In this document: piece by piece, positions 1-8,881 of the stretch
Layout: each line of letters starts with the position of its first letter
How positions within the stretch are numbered: position 1 is the stretch's first letter
Position numbers and translations under genes: made by a program
NCBI GenBank assembly: GCA_019746485.1
Contig: JAIERW010000006.1
Location: 21,921-85,920 of the forward strand
Direction of reading: 5' to 3'
Source of the DNA: Candidatus Babeliales bacterium
GTDB lineage: Bacteria > Babelota > Babeliae > Babelales > RVW-14
Length of the DNA: 64,000 nucleotides
Notes under the pieces: generated by a model
Seen by the model: the letters and a program-made list of their open reading frames with translations, nothing else
What the model was told of the DNA's origin: nothing
Databases searched by the model: none

Positions 1-1596
1 TTTTTGAGCGCCATTTGCTTCATTCAACGCCTTTTGAGCGCGCAAAATTGCCACGCGTGATTTGGACAAAGCGTCTGCTGGTTTGAGTGTTGCCACATTT
101 GCTTGGTCTAGAGCTTTTTGTGCCTCGGCAATTGCAGCCGTGCTGTCTTCATCTTTTTCGATAACTGCTTTTGCTTGGTTTAAAAGTACTTGTGCATCGT
201 TAATATTTTCACGTGCGTGTTGTTTTTGGCGTTCTTGACGCTTGCGGAATGCCGCTTGAATAGTGGTAGCAGCGTTTTCACGGTCTTCGCGCTCTTGTTC
301 TTCAAGCTGTTGGCGTTCTTCTTCTTGACGGCGCTCTTCTTCTTCGCGCTCTTCTTGCTCTGCCTTTTGATCAGCAGCAACTTGTGTAGCGGTGTCTAAA
401 GCACTTTGTGCAGCAACTTTTGCTTCCTGTGCTTTGTCTAAAAATTCTTGTGCGTCATCTGCTTCAAGTGATTCTGCTTCTTCAATGATAGTTTGTGCGC
501 TATTCAGATCGTCTTGAACTTCGGTATTGTTTTCAAGGTCTTCAATTGCTTGTGCTTGAGCAAGCGTGCTCTTTGCGCCTTCAAGTGTTGTTGAAGCTTC
601 ATGTCTGATGGCTTCTTGTTCAGCAGCTGCCTTTTCTGCAGCAGCTTTGGCTGCACGGTCGGCTTCTTCTTGTGCTTTTTTAGCGGCAGCAGCAGCGGCT
701 TCAGTTTTCAACCGTTCAGCTTCTACTTGTTTTTGTTCTGCTTGAGCTGCAGCTTCTTTTTCGCGAGCTTCTGCTATTTGAGTTGCTTTGGCCGCAGCAT
801 TTTTCGCATCTTCTGCTGCTTTTTCAGCAGCGGCTTGTTGTGCATTTTCAGCATCTAGCTGTGCTTGTGCTGCAGCATCTGCGGCAGCTTGAGCTTTTTT
901 ATTACGATCTTTGTGTTTCTTGCCGCGTTTTTTATCATGTTTTTTATGCTTGTCGTCTTTTTTTTGTTTGCCTTTTTTTCCATGCGTAGCAGCGCTTTTG
1001 GTTTCTTTTTTTCCGTGCTTGTCGCCCTTTAAAGCTTTTTTGTCGCGCCAATTTTGTTTTATTCTATCTTTTTCTCGTTGTTGGTAGTGGGGCCAAGGGC
1101 GGCTGCCTGAATCGGTTACTTGTGGTTCGTCTGCGGTGTCAAGCGTGTCTGGCGCGTCTTTGTCTTCTGGGGCTGGCGTGTGTGCCTTTTGAGTTTCTGG
1201 CGTTTCAGCGTCGTCTGCAGTGCTTGCGTCTTCTTCAGCTGCTGTTGTGGTTGTTGCAGCTTCTTGTGCTGCCTGTTTTTTGTGCTTTTTGGCAGCTCGT
1301 TTTGCTTGCTTCTTTTTTCGTTTTCCTTGATTTCTGCGATGTTTGGTTTGTGGTTGTTCAAGCGTGCGGTCAGCTTTTTTTATCATTCGTTTCTTTGGAG
1401 CAGGCTTTTGTCCCTCGTCGGCATCGCTTTCATTTTCTTCATTTGCCGACGCCAGTCTTTTTGGGATCATTGCTGCGCGCCGGCTGCCACGCAAATTACG
1501 TGGTTGTATGGTTTGTTCCGGATCAGCACCTTGGGCTATTCCAGCAACAAACAGAGCGATTATTAAAAAACAGCGCACAAATTTCGTAACATTCAT
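1..1596 (-). CDS. Exported Ala-rich coiled-coil protein with IQ motif (3' end beyond window)
   Basis: The reverse frame is open from an ATG at 1596 to the window edge, so the first 532 residues are seen and the C-terminus is missing. The N-terminus (MNVTKFVRCFLIIALFVAG, ending near AQG-AD) is a signal peptide and closely resembles that of the neighbour at 1894-5571. A basic/acidic region rich in K, H and E (about residues 60-230) is followed by a long Ala/Glu/Gln-rich coiled coil. Near residue 440 lies TTIQAAFRKRQERQK, which fits the IQ consensus IQxxxRxxxxR. Two degenerate helical repeats (LAQAQAIEDLENNTEVQ; LNQAKAVIEKDEDS) correspond to repeats in the neighbour. The GGGAGAAGAAG upstream of the ATG is a good ribosome binding site. 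The function is unknown; a surface or secreted structural or host-interacting role is inference. Confidence 0.85.
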   Translation of the reverse strand, partial: MNVTKFVRCFLIIALFVAGIAQGADPEQTIQPRNLRGSRRAAMIPKRLASANEENESDADEGQKPAPKKRMIKKADRTLEQPQTKHRRNQGKRKKKQAKRAAKKHKKQAAQEAATTTTAAEEDASTADDAETPETQKAHTPAPEDKDAPDTLDTADEPQVTDSGSRPWPHYQQREKDRIKQNWRDKKALKGDKHGKKETKSAATHGKKGKQKKDDKHKKHDKKRGKKHKDRNKKAQAAADAAAQAQLDAENAQQAAAEKAAEDAKNAAAKATQIAEAREKEAAAQAEQKQVEAERLKTEAAAAAAKKAQEEADRAAKAAAEKAAAEQEAIRHEASTTLEGAKSTLAQAQAIEDLENNTEVQDDLNSAQTIIEEAESLEADDAQEFLDKAQEAKVAAQSALDTATQVAADQKAEQEEREEEERRQEEERQQLEEQEREDRENAATTIQAAFRKRQERQKQHARENINDAQVLLNQAKAVIEKDEDSTAAIAEAQKALDQANVATLKPADALSKSRVAILRAQKALNEANGAQK

Positions 1597-1673
1597 TCTT
1601 CTTCTCCCGCTTTTTTTTCCCAACGGCTATTTTTACACTACTTTTTTCAGGATAGTTGAAGTAGTGGGGGGGT

Positions 1674-1889
1674 GTGCAAGGAAATGGTAAAAAGTGGAAA
1701 AAGGCTCTGCGTTACCAGAGCCTCGAGATTCCCGTGGCATTAGATTTTCGTAAAATTTCCGGCCTTAATGGCGAGATGCAAGAAAAGTTACTACGCTATC
1801 AGCCTAAAAATATTGCACAAGCGCAGCTGATTCCTGGCATGACGCCGGCCGCCATTTCGTTGTTGATTTTTAGTGTGCGCAAGGGCTAA
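1674..1889 (+). pseudogene. mnmG: C-terminal fragment of MnmG (GidA)
   Basis: The 71 codons encode a stretch matching the extreme C-terminus of the tRNA-modifying enzyme MnmG. From memory of the family, FRKISGLNGEMQEKLLRYQP corresponds to the DYSQVxGLSNEVxxKLNxxKP region, and NIAQAQLIPGMTPAAISLLI corresponds to [20 protein letters not shown]. A full MnmG has about 620 residues with an FAD-binding N-terminus. Nothing of that is found upstream, where the sequence becomes the leader of the minus-strand gene at 1596. There is no good ribosome binding site. It is therefore a remnant left by rearrangement or by displacement of an mnmG copy, lying between two paralogous genes. Whether an intact mnmG exists elsewhere cannot be judged here. 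Confidence 0.75.
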
Positions 1890-1893
1890 GCTG

Positions 1894-4800
1894 CTAGCTT
1901 CCTGATGTTCCAGGAAAAGCTGGCGGTGTCCCGCCGGCTTTTGTGTATTCATTTACTACCTTATCAAATTCTTTTTTCAGATCAGCAAGTGCCTTCTTTT
2001 GTGCTGTTAGACCTTTAATAGCATTAGGAGCTTTTGGAGTATTCTGAGTGAGTTGTAGTTTGCCATAGAGATTTTGTGCGGCTTCTATTGCTAGAAAGAC
2101 TATTTTTCCTGCCGGGTTAAACTTTGTAAGCGGTTTCGGAAAATTTTCTTTCATGTTCATCATAGCATCATGGTACTCTTTTGCTTCAGCAACTATTTTT
2201 GGCAATTCTTCAGCTGCGGCTAGTTGTTGAGCTGCTATTTTTGCTGCTTGTTCCTGTCTTGTGTGTTCATTAGCTGCTGCTATTTTTGCTGTGGAAAGAA
2301 GAGGCTTTATTCCATTCAAAAGTTCTTGCTTGCCTGTTACGTCATCATCTGCGTGTAAGCTAGCAAGTTTTTGATTTGCTTGTTCGAGCAGAGCCTTGAT
2401 TTCAATAGTTGTATTGGCGCCGTCTGCAATTGCTTTTATTTGAGCAACAATTGTTTCTGCTGCGGTAGTAATTTCTTGCTTTTCTTCATCTGAAGTTTTT
2501 GTAGCTTGTTGGACTGGTTTTGGTGCAGCTCTTCTTGAAGGAGCTCTTCTGCCTTTTGCTCCTCCTGCGCGATCTTTTGTTGTATGCGTAAGCGCCGTTG
2601 AGTTTGCGGATGTTAAATCTTTTAGTACAGATTCTTCCGTGGATTTTTCAGCTTGCTTCTTTTCTTCTGCCTGCTTAGCAGCTTCTTCGTCTGCCGTTTT
2701 TTGGGTTGCTTTAGCTACTTCTAAAGCATGCTTAGCTGCAGTTTTTGCTATTTTTGTTTTGTCTAAAAAGTTTTGCGCATCTTCGCCTAGGCCTGTATCC
2801 GTTGCCGTGCCGATAGCGATTTGTGCTTTTTCAACAGCCTGTTTGACTTTTTCATCATCTTGAATGTTAGTAAAAGCTTTCGCTTGAGCAAGGGCTGTTT
2901 TGGCGCTTTCTAATTTTTTAGTTGCTGATTCTTTTATAGCTGCTTCTGCTTTTTCAGCTGCAAGTCGTGCCCGTTCTAGGAAAGCGCGAAAAGTTTTTTG
3001 AATGGTAGTTGCGGCGCCCGATTTTTTTGTCTGTTCATTTTCTGCCAGATTTTTTGCTTTGGTTGCTTTTTTACGAGCGTTGCCGGCAAGTGCCAAGCGA
3101 TTTGTTTTTTGGGCTTCTGCTTCAGTTATAGCTTCTTGTGCTTCTTGAATTGCTCCTTTGACCTTATCATTGTCTTGAACGGCAGTGAAGCTTTTGGCTT
3201 GTGCGAGCAATTCTTTTGCTTTAGCCAGTCTTGTTGCTATTTCTTGTTCTACTCTTGTTTTTTCTGTTTTTAAATCGAAAGTTGTTGATGTTGTTCGGTC
3301 GCCTTCTTCTTTAAATTTCTTACCTTCGCGGTGAGATTTTTTGCCTGTACCTTCAAATGTCTTAGATCCCGGCTTTGGTTCGTGCTTCTTCTTTTTTTTC
3401 TTTTCTTTAGTCGGTGGTGGCGTGCTTGGACCTGTGCCTGCTTTTGGTTTTGTGTGTTTTGCTTTTAATGCCTTGTGTTTTGTTTTTGCGTCTTGCGCTT
3501 CTGTTGCTAATTTTTTAGCTTCTGCTTCTGCAGCAACTGCAGCGGCTTTATCGTCTGTTGCTTTTTGTGCGGCTGTGTCATGTGCTTCTTGAGCCACGGT
3601 TACGGCATTTTGTGCCGTATCAACTGCAGCTTGTGCTGTTGCTTGCGCTTGCTCAGCATCAGTTCTTTCTTGTGTTGCGGTATCTACCGCCGTTTGAGCT
3701 AGTTTTTCTGCTGCCTTGGCAGCATCAACGGCGTCTTGCAATGCTTTTGTATTGTCAACCGTTTTGATAGGTATTGGCGTGCCCGTTTGCAAGGCATTGA
3801 GTGCCTCGGCAAGGTACGCAAGTTTTGATTTCAAGGTGGTAAGGCTTTGACCGAGCTGTTCGAGTGGGGTTCCGCCAATAATGACTGGTGGTGCTACCGG
3901 AGCTCCGGTTGGTTGGTTTGTAAGATCTTTCTCTGCCTTTGTAACTTTTTCTTTTGCTTCAACCAAAGCTGTTTGAGCTGCGGTGAGCGCTGTATCTTTT
4001 TCGTTTAATTTTGTTGTTGCGTCGTCGCGAGTTTTTTGCTTTGCTGCCAAATCTGTTTGAGCGGCGGTAAGAGCGTTAGCGGCTGTATCGGCTGCTTGCT
4101 GGCTTGCGGTGGCGGCTGCTTGAAGGTGCTCGGCATTTTGGCGGGCAGCTGTTGCGGCTTCTTGTGTTGTGCTACGAGCTTTTTTTGCTTTTTTTCTTTC
4201 TAATTTTTTACGAGCTTGATGTGATCGAAAAGCTCGTTGCAGTCTTTTTACTGCTTTCTTTTTTATGCTTGTTTCTGTTGGTTGTACCGTTACGCTGAGT
4301 GCTCTGGTGATGGTGTCATTGCGGGAAGTGTATACTTGCTCATCAAGAGCTACTTTTAATTTTTTGATCCATTGCGAGAGCGTATAGTCTTTATTTTCAA
4401 CTTTGCTTCCGCCTGTGACGGTTGTAACCGTTACTTTATCTTTAAGAGCTGGGTAGTACTGGCGTAATTTTGTAAGCTTCTGAAGATTTAAGAAGATGCT
4501 TATGGCTTCTTTGAATTGTTGTTGGGAGGTTTGGGTTACAAATATGCCCCCGGTGCTGTGTGTTGTCAGTAGCGTTTTTTGTCCATCTAAATTATCGACA
4601 AACGCTCTTTGTGCTTTTTTGATTCCAACATCTTGATTCGCTGCCAAAAACTGTGCAGCTGCGTCTTCAAAATTATCTTTGTTTTCGATTATTTCTTTTT
4701 TGAGTTCGGTCGCAATTGTTTCAATTGCTGCAGTAGCGTCTGCATTATAGCCGTCTAAAATTTCTTGAACGCTTGGGCCAGCCGGTGGTTGCGGCGTTGG

Positions 4801-5571
4801 TGTTCTGACTGGTGATGGAGTTGGGGATGAAAGTGGAGAAGAAGGTGTATCCTCCTCGCTTTCCGTGCTGCTTTCATCTGGATCGTCAGTGCCAGAATCG
4901 TTATCAGAAGTGCTATCAGAACTGCTGCTTGAATCACTATCGCTAGAAGTTGGTAGCGGTGCGGTGGCGGTTGTCGGTCTTGGAAGGCTTGCTGTTGAAA
5001 GTGAAGGTAGTGTCGGCGATGCTGGTGGTGTGGTTGTAGTGCTAGGCAGTAATATAGCGAGTGCCTTTGTAATGGTTTCATTTCGAGAAGTGTAGCCTGT
5101 TTGGAGCACCGTTCTTAATTTTTCTATCCACTCAGAAAGTTTCTGCGAAGTGGTTTTTCCGTCTGCAGAAGTGATAGAGGCTGTTTCTTTTGAGGGTTTA
5201 TAATACTTTGTGAGATTTGGGATAAGTTCAAGATTAGTAATGACGTTGATAGCTTCGCGGAATTCTTGTTCTGAAGTAGCAAGGGAAAAGGCGCCTTGAA
5301 GTGTTGTGAGTTTTGTTTTGTAAGTTTCTATTTTTGTTTTAAATTCGGTTTGTTTGGTCGTGGGCAATGTGGTGGTAAAAAACCCTTTTGTTGTACTGGT
5401 GAGATAAGCCAAAGCTCCTTGTTCAAAGTTTGGTGCAATTTTTGTTTTTTCTTTCTTCAATTCATTTGCAATAGCATCGATTGAATCGAAAGAAGATGCC
5501 GCCCCCTGCGCCACCCCAAAAAAGCAGGCAATCGCCATCACAAAACAGTGCACAAATTTTATACCATTCAT
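1894..5571 (-). CDS. Exported 1225-aa Ala-rich coiled-coil protein with duplicated N-terminal domain and IQ motifs
   Basis: A signal peptide (to about AQGAASS, residue 27) is followed by two copies of an about 165-residue helical domain (roughly 27-190 and 275-430). Each copy ends in a pattern like LSQWIKKL...YTSRNDTITRAL. They are separated by a Ser/Asp/Pro-rich linker (about 195-265). The same domain occurs once in the next gene upstream (5766-6491). Two IQ-type motifs follow: LQRAFRSHQAR near 447 and IQKTFRAFLER near 857. A helical module PLEQLGQSLTTLKSKLAYLA lies near 570. Two helical repeats of the type LAQAKxFTxxQDxxKVKxA sit near 790 and 890. Much of the rest is Ala/Thr/Gln/Glu-rich coiled coil with Lys-rich patches. 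No enzymatic motif was seen. It is probably a secreted or surface protein; IQ motifs are normally calmodulin or EF-hand light-chain binding sites in eukaryotes. Confidence 0.88.
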   Translation of the reverse strand: MNGIKFVHCFVMAIACFFGVAQGAASSFDSIDAIANELKKEKTKIAPNFEQGALAYLTSTTKGFFTTTLPTTKQTEFKTKIETYKTKLTTLQGAFSLATSEQEFREAINVITNLELIPNLTKYYKPSKETASITSADGKTTSQKLSEWIEKLRTVLQTGYTSRNETITKALAILLPSTTTTPPASPTLPSLSTASLPRPTTATAPLPTSSDSDSSSSSDSTSDNDSGTDDPDESSTESEEDTPSSPLSSPTPSPVRTPTPQPPAGPSVQEILDGYNADATAAIETIATELKKEIIENKDNFEDAAAQFLAANQDVGIKKAQRAFVDNLDGQKTLLTTHSTGGIFVTQTSQQQFKEAISIFLNLQKLTKLRQYYPALKDKVTVTTVTGGSKVENKDYTLSQWIKKLKVALDEQVYTSRNDTITRALSVTVQPTETSIKKKAVKRLQRAFRSHQARKKLERKKAKKARSTTQEAATAARQNAEHLQAAATASQQAADTAANALTAAQTDLAAKQKTRDDATTKLNEKDTALTAAQTALVEAKEKVTKAEKDLTNQPTGAPVAPPVIIGGTPLEQLGQSLTTLKSKLAYLAEALNALQTGTPIPIKTVDNTKALQDAVDAAKAAEKLAQTAVDTATQERTDAEQAQATAQAAVDTAQNAVTVAQEAHDTAAQKATDDKAAAVAAEAEAKKLATEAQDAKTKHKALKAKHTKPKAGTGPSTPPPTKEKKKKKKHEPKPGSKTFEGTGKKSHREGKKFKEEGDRTTSTTFDLKTEKTRVEQEIATRLAKAKELLAQAKSFTAVQDNDKVKGAIQEAQEAITEAEAQKTNRLALAGNARKKATKAKNLAENEQTKKSGAATTIQKTFRAFLERARLAAEKAEAAIKESATKKLESAKTALAQAKAFTNIQDDEKVKQAVEKAQIAIGTATDTGLGEDAQNFLDKTKIAKTAAKHALEVAKATQKTADEEAAKQAEEKKQAEKSTEESVLKDLTSANSTALTHTTKDRAGGAKGRRAPSRRAAPKPVQQATKTSDEEKQEITTAAETIVAQIKAIADGANTTIEIKALLEQANQKLASLHADDDVTGKQELLNGIKPLLSTAKIAAANEHTRQEQAAKIAAQQLAAAEELPKIVAEAKEYHDAMMNMKENFPKPLTKFNPAGKIVFLAIEAAQNLYGKLQLTQNTPKAPNAIKGLTAQKKALADLKKEFDKVVNEYTKAGGTPPAFPGTSGS

Positions 5572-5765
5572 TCTTTATCTCCCGCATTTTTTTTCACGGC
5601 ACAAAAAAATTACTTTTTTTAAAGTTAGTTGAAGGGGGGTGGGGATTTGAAGGAAATAGAGAAAAGAGAGAAGGAAGGGCCTAAGTGCTGAGTTTTTTGT
5701 CTGAAGAAGTTGGGTGCGGCTGCAAGATAGTAGCCGCACCCAACCAAATTTTTGAGATGGGAAGT

Positions 5766-6491
5766 TTAGTGCCCAAGTCCGTTCAAGGCCGTTGCCAAGG
5801 CCGCCAATTTTGCTTTGAGGGCGGTAAGGCTGGTTGTGAGTTGGTCGAGGGGGGTTGCTGGAGCTTTTGGTGCTGTTCTAATAAGCTCAAGAGCTCTATT
5901 GAAAATTCGCGTTGAGCTGTATCCAGTTTTAAGAGGGTTGTTTTGCCACTCAATGTAAGCATTTGTTAGGAATTGATTCCATTTTAAAAAAGGGATTGGT
6001 TGTTTTGTGTAAGCATCTTTTGCTGGAATTATTATTTCGGCATCAATTTGGGGCCAATAATTTCTTAAGTCTGTACACTGGTTAAGATTTGCAAAGAGTA
6101 TTAGAGCCCCTACAAGATCATTATTACTTGGATGGCTTGTTGGTAAAGCTGCTGTTAAAGATCCTGTAACTATTGTAGAAATGCGGTCGCGCTCAATGTT
6201 CAATTTATCAACAAATTCCTTCTGTTTTGTTGCTGGAAGTTCGTCTGATCCAAAAAGACTGCCGAAGCCCTTGGTTTTTGTGGTCGTAGTTAAATAGGTA
6301 TTACCGTTAGTGTTGATTGCGCCGAGCCTTTGTGTTTTTTCAGCTTTGGTTTCAGGAGATATGACTTCTTTAAGATCACTAATAAGGGTATCTATACCAT
6401 TACTGATTAGGCCTGTTTGGTAAGCCCCATACCCATTACCCACCACAAAAAACAATCCAACTAACAAAATCCCTAAAAACTTTTTCTTCAT
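5766..6491 (-). CDS. Exported 241-aa protein, single-domain paralogue of the 1225-aa neighbour
   Basis: The N-terminus MKKKFLGILLVGLFFVVGNG is a signal peptide. The body aligns by eye with the duplicated N-terminal domain of the gene at 1894-5571. Shared landmarks are the TYLTTTTKTKGF region near residue 55, ALILFANLNQCTDLRNYWP near 128, and a closing TGYSSTRIFNRAL near 198. The C-terminus (residues about 216-241) is the short helical module TPLDQLTTSLTALKAKLAAL, which also occurs in the 1225-aa protein. This gene therefore looks like a minimal version of the neighbour: one domain plus the helical module, without the coiled coil or IQ motifs. Start chosen at 6491, which has AAAGGG upstream. 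The function is unknown. Confidence 0.85.
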   Translation of the reverse strand: MKKKFLGILLVGLFFVVGNGYGAYQTGLISNGIDTLISDLKEVISPETKAEKTQRLGAINTNGNTYLTTTTKTKGFGSLFGSDELPATKQKEFVDKLNIERDRISTIVTGSLTAALPTSHPSNNDLVGALILFANLNQCTDLRNYWPQIDAEIIIPAKDAYTKQPIPFLKWNQFLTNAYIEWQNNPLKTGYSSTRIFNRALELIRTAPKAPATPLDQLTTSLTALKAKLAALATALNGLGH

Positions 6492-6688
6492 TACAAAACC
6501 CTTTCTCGGTATTCATAACACAACCAGAACAAAAAAATGACACTAAAAATTATGCTAAATACTTTCTTTTTGAATTGCCAGTCTTGAGAAAATTTTTGCC
6601 AAAAATCTCAGTTTGAAGGGTTTATTTTGGAAGTTTCTTATTTCTTGAATTGCCGGCTGCAAAGTGGCAAACTATGCGCAGGATGGCC

Positions 6689-6735
6689 AGCCTACGCTCT
6701 TCGTAGCTTCAACCTTCGCTAAGATAGCTATGGCT
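6689..6735. repeat. Imperfect palindrome in intergenic region 6492-6812
   Basis: The 321 bp between the divergent genes at 6491 and 6813 contains no convincing gene. Its one notable element is an imperfect inverted repeat whose arms begin AGCCTACGCT and end AGCTATGGCT, with internal CTTCG and TTCGCTAAG segments. It differs from the CCCTTCGAGAC repeat family found elsewhere in the window, and no second copy was seen here. Confidence 0.35.
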
Positions 6736-6812
6736 GACGGGCTTGCATGCAGGCCTGTAGTGCCGTGCGGGAAAAGTTTGAAATATCACATTTTGGGAGG
6801 AGAAGGGTAAGC

Positions 6813-7347
6813 ATGAGAAAGCGATTTGTATTTCTTGTATTGTGCGCAATAACTTCAACAACTTCAATGCCGGTGCATGCCGTTTCTTGGGGCGTAAAGC
6901 TGCGCAGTGTCTACAAAAAATGTGACATTTCAAAAACACAACGTAATGATTTGTTGAGAACTATTAACAAATTCCTGAACAAAATAAACATTAAATCAAG
7001 CCACTATACGCTTGTTGAGCGGGCGGTGAGTGCCATTCACGCCGGTATTCCATTTCCAGAAGTTCCCGACTTTGAACCGATTATTGTTGAATATTTAGGT
7101 CAGCCAGGTACGCCCAGTGGCCTTGTTACGTTCAGGTCGCTCAAAGCAGTTATTTTTTAAGACTATTATCGACTTTTGCACGGTCAATCGAGAAGAAATA
7201 AAACAATCACACGACGTTGTTGCCTGGTGTTTGGCTGATAGTGACACTGATGATGATAGTGACGATGATGGTGGTAACGCTCAAGATTTTGAAGTTGTGT
7301 TGAGCAACAAGTTTTCTAGGCTTGTGATTGAGGGGGAGAGTTCATGA
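6813..7347 (+). pseudogene. Frameshifted member of a small exported protein family (paralogue of 7344-8012 and 8108-8617)
   Basis: The first reading frame starts at ATG 6813 with GGGAGGAGAAGG upstream. It encodes a signal peptide (MRKRFVFLVLCAITSTTS) and the family segment VYKKCDISKTQRNDLLRTIN, then drifts into nonsense and stops at 7160. From about 7110 the +1 frame carries the missing second half. This has a helical part (QLFFKTIIDFCTVN) and the typical Asp-rich C-terminus (ADSDTDDDSDDDGG) and stops at 7347, overlapping the next start by ATGA. The two paralogues have the same order (signal peptide, YKKLxI motif, helices, acidic tail) in one frame. One extra base, or two lost bases, near 7110-7160 explains it. 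Programmed frameshifting or a sequencing error are alternatives. Confidence 0.6.
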
Positions 7348-8012
7348 ATAAACTTATCAAAAGAATGTGTTTGATGGTGCTGGTGGTGGCAAGCTTTTTA
7401 ACATCGTTGCAGGCAGATGGCTATCAAGTTTTATATGACGCGTACAAAAAGCTGGGCATTAACCGCAGCGCTATTGCCACACACATTGTGTCTGTCAAAG
7501 AAGCTGTTGAGTGGCTTGAAGAGTCTGACGAATCATTGGTGCCTGTGTTGTTCATTCACATGGTTCGCGAGGCCGTTACAGAAGGCCTTTCGTTTGCCAG
7601 CGCCAAAAAGAAAAGAAAAAACATAGCAAGTACCATCAGACAGGAGACACAGCGCTTGCTGACAGAAAATCCTTCGATTGCGAGTAAAGATTTAGTAGTC
7701 GAAATTTTGTGCGCCTGTTTGGATAATTTGTATGGCCAAGAGCTGCGCGACAAACCATACGTTCGCGCTGCGCGTCCACAACGTCAGCGCACTCGCTGGG
7801 AGCTGAAAGCCTACACTGGCAATAGTTATGAACAAACACGCTTTGGTGCTACGGCCTGTGGCGATGATACTGAAGATGTAATCAGGCAAGAGTGTGATGA
7901 CGATGAGGGCTTTTTTAGCCAAGAAGATGCAGCGTTGGCCCGTCATTACACAACGCCACCGCGCACTAGTTGGTCGATGGGCGATCTTTTTGATGTCGCA
8001 GACTTTCAGTAA
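7344..8012 (+). CDS. Small exported protein with YKKLxI motif and acidic C-terminus
   Basis: This is a 222-residue protein. A signal peptide (MNKLIKRMCLMVLVVASFLT, cleavage near LQA-DG) is followed by YDAYKKLGINRSAI, a mostly helical region and an Asp/Glu-rich C-terminal part (DDTEDV, ECDDDEGFFSQEDA). The ATG overlaps the stop of the frameshifted upstream paralogue by four bases, with AGGGGGAGAG as ribosome binding site, so the two were a translationally coupled pair. No known domain is recognised. The acidic tail and tandem arrangement with two paralogues are the only clues. Confidence 0.8.
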   Translation: MNKLIKRMCLMVLVVASFLTSLQADGYQVLYDAYKKLGINRSAIATHIVSVKEAVEWLEESDESLVPVLFIHMVREAVTEGLSFASAKKKRKNIASTIRQETQRLLTENPSIASKDLVVEILCACLDNLYGQELRDKPYVRAARPQRQRTRWELKAYTGNSYEQTRFGATACGDDTEDVIRQECDDDEGFFSQEDAALARHYTTPPRTSWSMGDLFDVADFQ

Positions 8013-8107
8013 TTTACTCAGAAAGCTTAGACAAATCGAAAAAAAACAGCCACACTATTGCCTTGAAAAATAGGTCAGTGTGTTTGTTTTTTGAAGGGAT
8101 TATTCTC

Positions 8108-8617
8108 ATGAATTGCATCATGAAATGCATTGTTTTGTCTTTGTGTCTTTCTGGTTCTGCCTTTAGTGCTTCATCAAAGCCTAAACCAAAATTTCTTACT
8201 ACTGCTTACAAAAAATTGAATATTACTCCTGTGGAGAGTGACAAGCTTTTTGAAGCGATGAGCCAAGCTCTTGAAAATCTGAAAATGAATGGTAAAAATT
8301 ATCACACGCTTACTACTGCGGTAATGGCGGGGTTGCCGGTAATTCATCCGTATTTGGAGAGAGACAAGATTGAGCAGGAAACTGCGCAGCATTTTGCCCA
8401 ATTTTTTTCACTGAAAGAGCATACTATTGATAACTTAGTTTTTGGCTATTTGCGCTTTCTGTTGGTTAAGGCTCGCCCTAAAAAAGTAAGAGTTTTCTCA
8501 GATGTTCGAACAAGCGACGAGTTGGCTTTGCGTCAGTACAAAGGCAAGAGTTTTGATGACTGTCCGTTCGACGACGACAGCTTTTCTGATGAAGACTCTT
8601 TCAGCGACCAAGAGTAA
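8108..8617 (+). CDS. Small exported protein with YKKLxI motif and acidic C-terminus
   Basis: This 169-residue protein is the third member of the tandem family. A TTG 45 bases upstream is in frame, but ATG 8108 has GAAGGG at a suitable distance and begins the signal peptide (MNCIMKCIVLSLCLSGSAFS). The body has TAYKKLNITPVESDKLFEAM, a helical middle and a strongly acidic end (DDCPFDDDSFSDEDSFSDQE). Its unbroken frame shows what the frameshifted member at 6813 should look like. Function unknown. Confidence 0.8.
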   Translation: MNCIMKCIVLSLCLSGSAFSASSKPKPKFLTTAYKKLNITPVESDKLFEAMSQALENLKMNGKNYHTLTTAVMAGLPVIHPYLERDKIEQETAQHFAQFFSLKEHTIDNLVFGYLRFLLVKARPKKVRVFSDVRTSDELALRQYKGKSFDDCPFDDDSFSDEDSFSDQE

Positions 8618-8627
8618 AGAGCCAAGA

Positions 8628-8781
8628 CCCTTCGAGACGCCCGTCTACGCCGAGCTCCTCAGGGCGAACGGAGCTGCAGGTTTTTACTATTAGTTTGTTT
8701 TTGTTTTGAATGTATGTTCCTTCGTTCCGTTTTCCCTGAGGAATCCTACGAAGCTTTAGCGAAGTAGGATGTCTCGAAGGG
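8628..8781. repeat. Paired palindromic repeat, copy A (CCCTTCGAGAC ... GTCTCGAAGGG)
   Basis: The segment begins CCCTTCGAGACGCC, runs through CTCCTCAGGGCGAACGGA, and is mirrored downstream by TTCCCTGAGGAATCC and GTCTCGAAGGG. The right half also contains its own near-perfect palindrome (ATCCTACGAAGC/GCGAAGTAGGAT). The whole could fold into a long cruciform between the exported gene at 8617 and sufB. The same element occurs at 23246-23360 and inside birA at 47662-47912. Confidence 0.8.
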
Positions 8782-8881
8782 TTAGTTCTAAATAACCAAG
8801 AATGTGCTGTATTTGTTGCCCCTTTTGGGCTATACTGACCGTTGGAGAAACTAGACGTTTAGTATCAGTTCCAGGTGGTTT

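Noticed and set aside
4755..5095. Frames on both strands across the Ser/Asp/Pro linker of the 1225-aa protein
   Set aside because: Low-complexity shadow of the real gene.
8628..8781. Possible CRISPR or tRNA because of the repeated stems
   Set aside because: No regular repeat-spacer spacing and no cloverleaf; the element is a paired inverted repeat found elsewhere singly.
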